Of a DNA stretch of 11,914 bases, positions 8,401-11,914 are shown one piece after another. The position numbers and the translations under genes are program-made. The notes beneath the pieces are model-generated. The model had not been told where the DNA came from and made no database searches. It saw only the letters and a list, made by a program, of their open reading frames with translations. Source of the stretch: Psilocybe azurescens (lineage: Eukaryota; Basidiomycota; Agaricomycetes; Agaricales; Agrocybaceae); assembly GCA_023853785.1 (NCBI GenBank), contig JAJIRX010000268.1, positions 1 to 11,914 on the forward strand, written 5' to 3'. Each line of letters starts with the position of its first letter. The first letter of the stretch is position 1.

Positions 8401-8931
8401 AAAGGATTGTCTACTGGTTCTTGTTTAATGGCACGGGAACCGGAAGCCTGAAAACCGCGATGAGCATGAGCATGAGCATCGCATGAGGTCAAGAAATGTA
8501 ATCTAACAGGTGTGTTGGGACTGCCAAGTCCAGAGAAAAGACTCGAGACCTGGAAGAGGCGGGTTCTTCACGCGACCGAAGTGTTGCGGGAGGTGAGAGT
8601 GCAGCGTTCTGTCAGGTTAATTTTAGCGATTGTGGTCTACAACGTTGAGTAGAACTTCTTCAGTAGTGCTTACAAGTATGCTGCGTGGTGGAGGAGTCAA
8701 TGACGGGGACGGATACGCCAGAACTCTCCTCGATGTCTTATTCACGGGCGTGACAGGCTAAAAGAAAGACGCAATTCCGATGAAGCCCATGGTCATTGGA
8801 GATTCAGGAGCCAGTGGCATGACACGACTACTCACCGTCTGCGCTTGCGATACACGTCTGGCTCGCGTTCGCGGGGTGTCGCTGCCATCTTGCAAGTGCC
8901 CTCCTGTGGGTTGTTTAGCGCGAGCGGGCAT
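5476..8931 (-). CDS. SNF2-family DNA-dependent ATPase/helicase-like protein, 18 exons
   Basis: Exons, 5' to 3' on the minus strand: 8931-8836, 8757-8674, 8549-8508, 8447-7837, 7778-7698, 7642-7569, 7489-7445, 7370-7241, 7152-7052, 6985-6839, 6772-6577, 6507-6426, 6366-6246, 6182-6113, 6058-5954, 5893-5829, 5763-5665, 5580-5476. Phases agree at every junction except exon 5/6, which is one base over. The product is about 750 residues. Residues 1-220 are disordered, rich in Pro, Ser, Arg and Ala. Helicase motifs follow: RPFQAADL (Q motif, ~241), YDMGCGKT (Walker A, ~275), VVVPTKGIMDHW, LCTYTQLQ, DEAH (~388), TGTPAQNSYLDYYPLLKFLG, FIFRNK, RLRQVCDHPVLV (~531), EKTIIF, YSGDMD, SIKAGGTGLNIT, LMDPWWNP and RVHRIGQEKPVNVYHL (~689). 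Both RecA lobes are complete. It is closest in style to the Rad5/Rad16/TTF2 group, but I see no RING or HIRAN domain, so the subfamily is open. Expected role: ATP-driven translocation on DNA in nuclear chromatin remodelling or repair. Walker A is atypical (AYDMGCGKT rather than ADEMGLGKT). IKQE (~81) and IKKE (~176) fit the SUMO-acceptor consensus. Confidence 0.9.
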
Positions 8932-9060
8932 GGGTGGCTAGTAGATCCCAGATGCTGTCGCGTCTGTCCCGCGTCGCACTACTGAGAATGCCACCCGCGG
9001 GCACTGCTGAAGAAGCGGGGGAAAGAGAGAAGAGAAACAAAGGAAAGTTGGAACCCCTTC
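8932..9060 (-). promoter_or_regulatory. Upstream region of the SNF2 gene with a pyrimidine tract
   Basis: Reading the minus strand, a long C/T-rich run (about 9053 to 9018) lies 85-120 bases before the ATG at 8931-8929. Such tracts are common near transcription starts in filamentous fungi. No clear TATA box is present. Open frames on either strand here show no protein character. Confidence 0.3.
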
Positions 9061-9926
9061 CCCGGCCTGTTAGATCAGATTGGAGCGCTTTTAACCAAAA
9101 CCAGGAGAGGATTGACTTCGGGCTCATTGCTCAGGGACTTCCTCCATCTGGGTTCTCTTACTTTAAAAGCAAAGACAGTAATCACAATCACAACCAATCC
9201 TCGGGTTTCAACCCTCTATTCTCAAATCCTTTGTCTTGTCCCTGTCCATCGAAATTCGAGAATGCCAAGTAGGTCATGCGTTTGCCCGAATGGAGGTTAT
9301 AGCACTCGGATAAGAGCTTTCAACATAAACTCTCAGAGTCGAGGTCAAATAAACGCTGAATATATGCCAGTGAATACATGGTAATCCATGTGGTACCGCG
9401 TTAATCGTGAGTCACGACCTTGAGCCTGCAGGCAACAGAAGCCTGGACCTTATCCAGTCGAAATATAGTCGAAATGGAGGCGAACGATGGCGCAAAGAGA
9501 ATGTTGAGCGAGATGTTGAAGATGACGATGGTTCAAGAAGACAAGGGCAATAATACCGGGACTCGGCAGTCGCGAACGACGCTCGGAAAGTAGCGACGAC
9601 TTCGTGCACGCGTTGCCCTCCAACGCCACTATTCTCCAACTATTCTCTACGAGAGCTTCACATCGTTTCATTCTGACGTGTGAAGACAAAAGCACTCCAC
9701 AGTAAGTACCTCATTGTAGCAGCCAAACCCAGTGCACCAGATTATGGGTTAACGCGTCTTATTGTATGTCTTTCTTAGTGCCAGGACTAGTACGAGTTTA
9801 GTTCAAGATCTGGGTACAATAACCTGCATCATAAAGTCACTCAGCTTTAAATGTCAAAGCTTCGATCTAAAACCTTGAACTACTACTAATCCTACCCGCC
9901 GACGCTTTGCTAGTTATTTGGTGTCA

Positions 9927-9964
9927 TGGACTCAACATAATGGATTCAACATAATAGACTCGAC
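9927..9964. repeat. 14-bp tandem repeat, about 2.7 copies
   Basis: TGGACTCAACATAA (9927-9940) is followed by TGGATTCAACATAA (9941-9954, one change) and a partial third copy TAGACTCGAC (9955-9964). It is a small minisatellite in non-coding DNA. Confidence 0.7.
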
Positions 9965-10233
9965 GGCAGTCCGATAGGTACGTACATAGACATAGTTTAT
10001 TTCTATCACAATAAAAGCCAAAGACCGCACGATTTAAAATAGAAGACTATATTCTACCAATGTGATGTGAAGATAAAGATAAGTAGTACAATTTAATGGA
10101 GTGTTGATAATTGCATTGCATGGAAACAGCGGCGAAGTCGGACTACGGAAAACAAATGGTGAAAGAAAGGGTTCATGGAAATGGTGCTATACATACATGG
10201 ACTTAGACAGGTTGCTGATTTTTGACAGATGGA

Positions 10234-10308
10234 AAGTAAGTAAGTAAGGTGCGGGCGATGGTTAAACTTGAAGTGTCCGAGCTGTATGTAGAAAATAGAT
10301 AGATAGAT
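10234..10308. repeat. Two short tetranucleotide microsatellites
   Basis: AAGT-type repeats occupy 10234-10248 and AGAT repeats occupy 10297-10308. Both are short, perfect or nearly so, and lie in AT-rich intergenic DNA. Confidence 0.6.
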
Positions 10309-10632
10309 GATGGCAGCACTGCCGCTAGGGTGACTGTTGCGATGTAAAAGGGCGCAGTCTAATGATTCGATTCTAGAGGTCTAAGGCGGAGGGGAGGCGG
10401 GTACCATTATGGTTTTGCTGAGGCAGTTTGAGGAGGTTGACAGTCCGAGTCTAGGGATAACAGGAAAGGGTCATCTTCTGTCAGCGGCTGCGCGATAACA
10501 GACTTAGCACAGGAATAAATAGCTTACTTCAGTTTACCCCCTATAGACCTATAGATTACGTAGAAGCTCAACGTTAGCATGCGTTCAAATGCAGTGCTTC
10601 AAAGCGATGATAACGAAGGAAAATGAAGAGGA

Positions 10633-11400
10633 CTAGATGACTGACTTTAGCAGGTGGATATCAACGCGGAAGTGCTTCCACCCGGACGACTTGTCAAGCT
10701 TGACACGACGTTTGTTGATGATGACTCTTTGTGCTTGTGAGCAGTTTTGGTCGGACACGTCTGAGTCCCGAGATGAGGCCTGGACGTGAGCCTCGGGCCC
10801 GGGTGTAGGTTCCCTCTCAGGTGAAGGCGCTCGTTTGTGGTCAGGTTGTTCTACGCAATAGTAACAAAACAAGGTCAGCTCGGGGTATCCATAACTTCTG
10901 TACAGAAAACAAGGTAATATAACGATGGAAACACGCACCCAAATAAATCGAATGCTCATCCCACGAAATAACCGTCGCCCCTCGCAAAGGCGAAGACTTC
11001 TTCTGCCCACCATGCCCGTACCAGTACGGCTTCGACCCCCATGCGCATGGCTCCTACGCTGGCTGCGCCTCCTCTTCCGCTCATCGAACACGTGCGGCGC
11101 AATGCCACTGATGACCTCCCGCGGGGTGGGTTTGAAGTTGGCGATCGCCTCTGCGGTCGTGGCATACACCTTCGCCATGCGCTGCAGCGATGGGCCTGCG
11201 TTGAGGACCTGGTTTTGCGTTTGTAGATTGGGATTAGGATAGTTAGGAGGTCGATTTCCTCCGAGTCGGCTTGCGACTGCGGGAGGCTGCTGCGTGCTCG
11301 TCGTCGTTGTGGTACTAGTGCTGACTAGAGATAACTGGCTCGGAGAGCTAGGGAATGATATTACAGTGGCAGCAGCAGCAGTATCTAGCACGCCAGCCAT
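10633..11400 (-). CDS. Hypothetical low-complexity basic protein, probably two exons
   Basis: I do not recognise this protein. The proposed start MAGVLDTAAAATVIS (ATG 11400-11398) follows a pyrimidine-rich leader; an in-frame ATG at 11520 is possible but its extra 40 residues look like untranslated sequence. Visible features are a Ser/Thr run (STSTTTTTST, ~27-36), Pro/Asn/Gln-rich sequence (~49-65), a more ordinary stretch (LQRMAKVYATTAEAIANFK, ~72-90), a basic patch RKRRRSQRR (~108-116) resembling a nuclear localisation signal, and a Pro/Glu-rich C-terminal exon. A good intron fits 10851-10938 (GTGCGT to GCGTAG, 88 nt). It joins correctly only if upstream coding runs in the frame reading KPYWYGHGGQKK and ATVISWDEHSIY, one base off from the frame of the N-terminal part. 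The change falls at a run of five G (plus strand C 11036-11040). Read without splicing, one frame stays open throughout (255 residues). A 62-nt intron at 11042-11103 region would also bridge the frames but has weak sites. Confidence 0.6.
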   Translation of the reverse strand: MAGVLDTAAAATVISFPSSPSQLSLVSTSTTTTTSTQQPPAVASRLGGNRPPNYPNPNLQTQNQVLNAGPSLQRMAKVYATTAEAIANFKPTPREVISGIAPHVFDERKRRRSQRRSHAHGGRSRTGTGMVGRRSLRLCEGRRLFRGMSIRFIWVRVSIVILPCFLYRSYGYPELTLFCYYCVEQPDHKRAPSPEREPTPGPEAHVQASSRDSDVSDQNCSQAQRVIINKRRVKLDKSSGWKHFRVDIHLLKSVI

Positions 11401-11560
11401 GCGTCCTTCTGTCTGATAAGCAAGAGGCAGGAGATGATGATGGAAGAAGGTAGGTAGGGAACCAACCAGCCACGGGCAATATATTAAGACAACTTTCGTT
11501 CGTTGCGTGCGTCGAGTCAAGGATAAGGGGACTTAGCGGCGCTATTTAATTGAATGCCCC
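11401..11560 (-). promoter_or_regulatory. Upstream region of the hypothetical gene
   Basis: On the minus strand a pyrimidine-rich stretch (about 11464 to 11426) precedes the ATG at 11400. An AT-rich TTAAATAG (plus-strand CTATTTAA near 11541) about 140 bases upstream could serve as a TATA-like element. Both are inferred from composition and position. Confidence 0.3.
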
Positions 11561-11914
11561 TTCGATCCAATAGATGGCATCAGGTACAATTATCCCTTTC
11601 ATGAACCCGAATCGTGATGAGGAATGGCGTTTTGAAACCGTCGAACTGCGAAGCACTGCCGCCATGCCAGCCATTTACTGCATGGCATCACGCTCATAGC
11701 GCTTGATCTCCCGATGTCATTTCATACGACATCATAGGTAAATATAAGGTCCAGGAACGTTCACCGAGTGATGGTGACATGACAAATGATAACGAGAGTC
11801 GTGATGACTTATATTTACACTTAATTTACGCCCCGATACAGACCGACACTTAACGTGGACCAGAACTGCACGGCTCCAACTTTTTGCTCGGTTACTCCCA
11901 CCTTCCTATTTCGT
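11561..11914. other. Intergenic DNA with short inverted repeats
   Basis: About 350 bases without a gene. GCCATGC (11661-11667) and GCATGGC (11680-11686) form a 7-bp inverted repeat, and GATGTC (11713-11718) with GACATC (11728-11733) forms another. They could be dimeric transcription-factor sites upstream of the hypothetical gene, or chance. Confidence 0.35.

Larger units (their letters stand above)
9061..10632. other. Long intergenic region, no supported gene
   Basis: About 1.6 kb between the SNF2 gene and the hypothetical minus-strand gene. The 9061-9400 part has weak open frames without domain signals. A 39-residue plus-strand ORF starts at 9474 (MEANDGAKRMLSEM) and ends at 9593; overlapping minus-strand ORFs of 75-81 residues at 9412-9695 are equally unconvincing, so none is called. 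The rest, 9700-10632, is AT-rich and full of stops, with the short repeats listed separately. It may hold the 3' UTR of the downstream minus-strand gene. TTTATT at 9996-10001 would be a minus-strand AATAAA but lies about 630 bases from that stop. Confidence 0.5.

Noticed and set aside
8934..9272. 112-residue plus-strand ORF starting beside the SNF2 start codon
   Set aside because: It overlaps the SNF2 promoter region and has no recognisable domain or splice structure.
9412..9695. Overlapping ORFs of 39-81 residues on both strands
   Set aside because: None has a motif, a clear start context or splice signals, and they contradict each other. Too weak to call a gene.
1..11914. tRNA, rRNA, CRISPR, telomere repeat or transposase
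   Set aside because: I looked for B-box-like GGTTCGA sites, rRNA-like blocks, regular spacer arrays, TTAGGG runs and transposase or reverse transcriptase motifs and saw none. A dedicated search such as tRNAscan-SE or Rfam would be decisive.

Overview
The window looks like nuclear DNA of a filamentous fungus, most likely a mushroom-forming basidiomycete (Agaricomycetes). The grounds are a gene with many short GT-AG introns (mostly 54-90 nt, some with a CTAAC-type branch site), mushroom-style F-box-like/leucine-rich proteins in tandem, pyrimidine-rich tracts upstream of start codons, and no bacterial operon signals. The assignment is inferred from gene structure and protein style, not from a database match.

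Layout. (1) Bases 1-5139, plus strand: three tandem relatives of one intronless F-box-like gene. Copy 1 (1-1616) is cut by the window edge and broken by five frame changes. Copy 2 (2447-3834) is nearly intact, with one frame change at a T run. Copy 3 (4545 to about 5139) keeps its promoter, the first F-box residues and the C-terminal part, but has lost most of the middle. Copies 2 and 3 share an ATTGG and TATTTA promoter layout with the same spacing. (2) Bases 5476-8931, minus strand: a gene of about 18 exons for a SNF2-family DNA-dependent ATPase of about 750 residues. I rebuilt it exon by exon; Walker A, DEAH, TGTPAQN, the RLRQ/CDHP segment, GGTG, DPWWNP and RVHRIGQ motifs are all present. 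One splice junction is a base out of frame with the best intron. (3) Bases 8932-10632: intergenic DNA with no gene I can support, only short repeats. (4) Bases 10633-11400, minus strand: an unrecognised low-complexity protein with a basic patch. It reads either as one unspliced ORF or as two exons with a one-base defect. (5) Bases 11401-11914: its upstream region.

The genes do not form a pathway. The F-box proteins would be substrate receptors of SCF ubiquitin ligases. The SNF2 protein would be a nuclear chromatin or DNA-repair translocase; it carries two SUMO-acceptor consensus sites. The copy 3 remnant and the SNF2 gene converge on the 5140-5475 spacer. The main themes are graded decay of a duplicated F-box family and recurring one-base shifts, several at homopolymers, which may be real mutations or assembly errors. 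I do not see a clearly new biological system.
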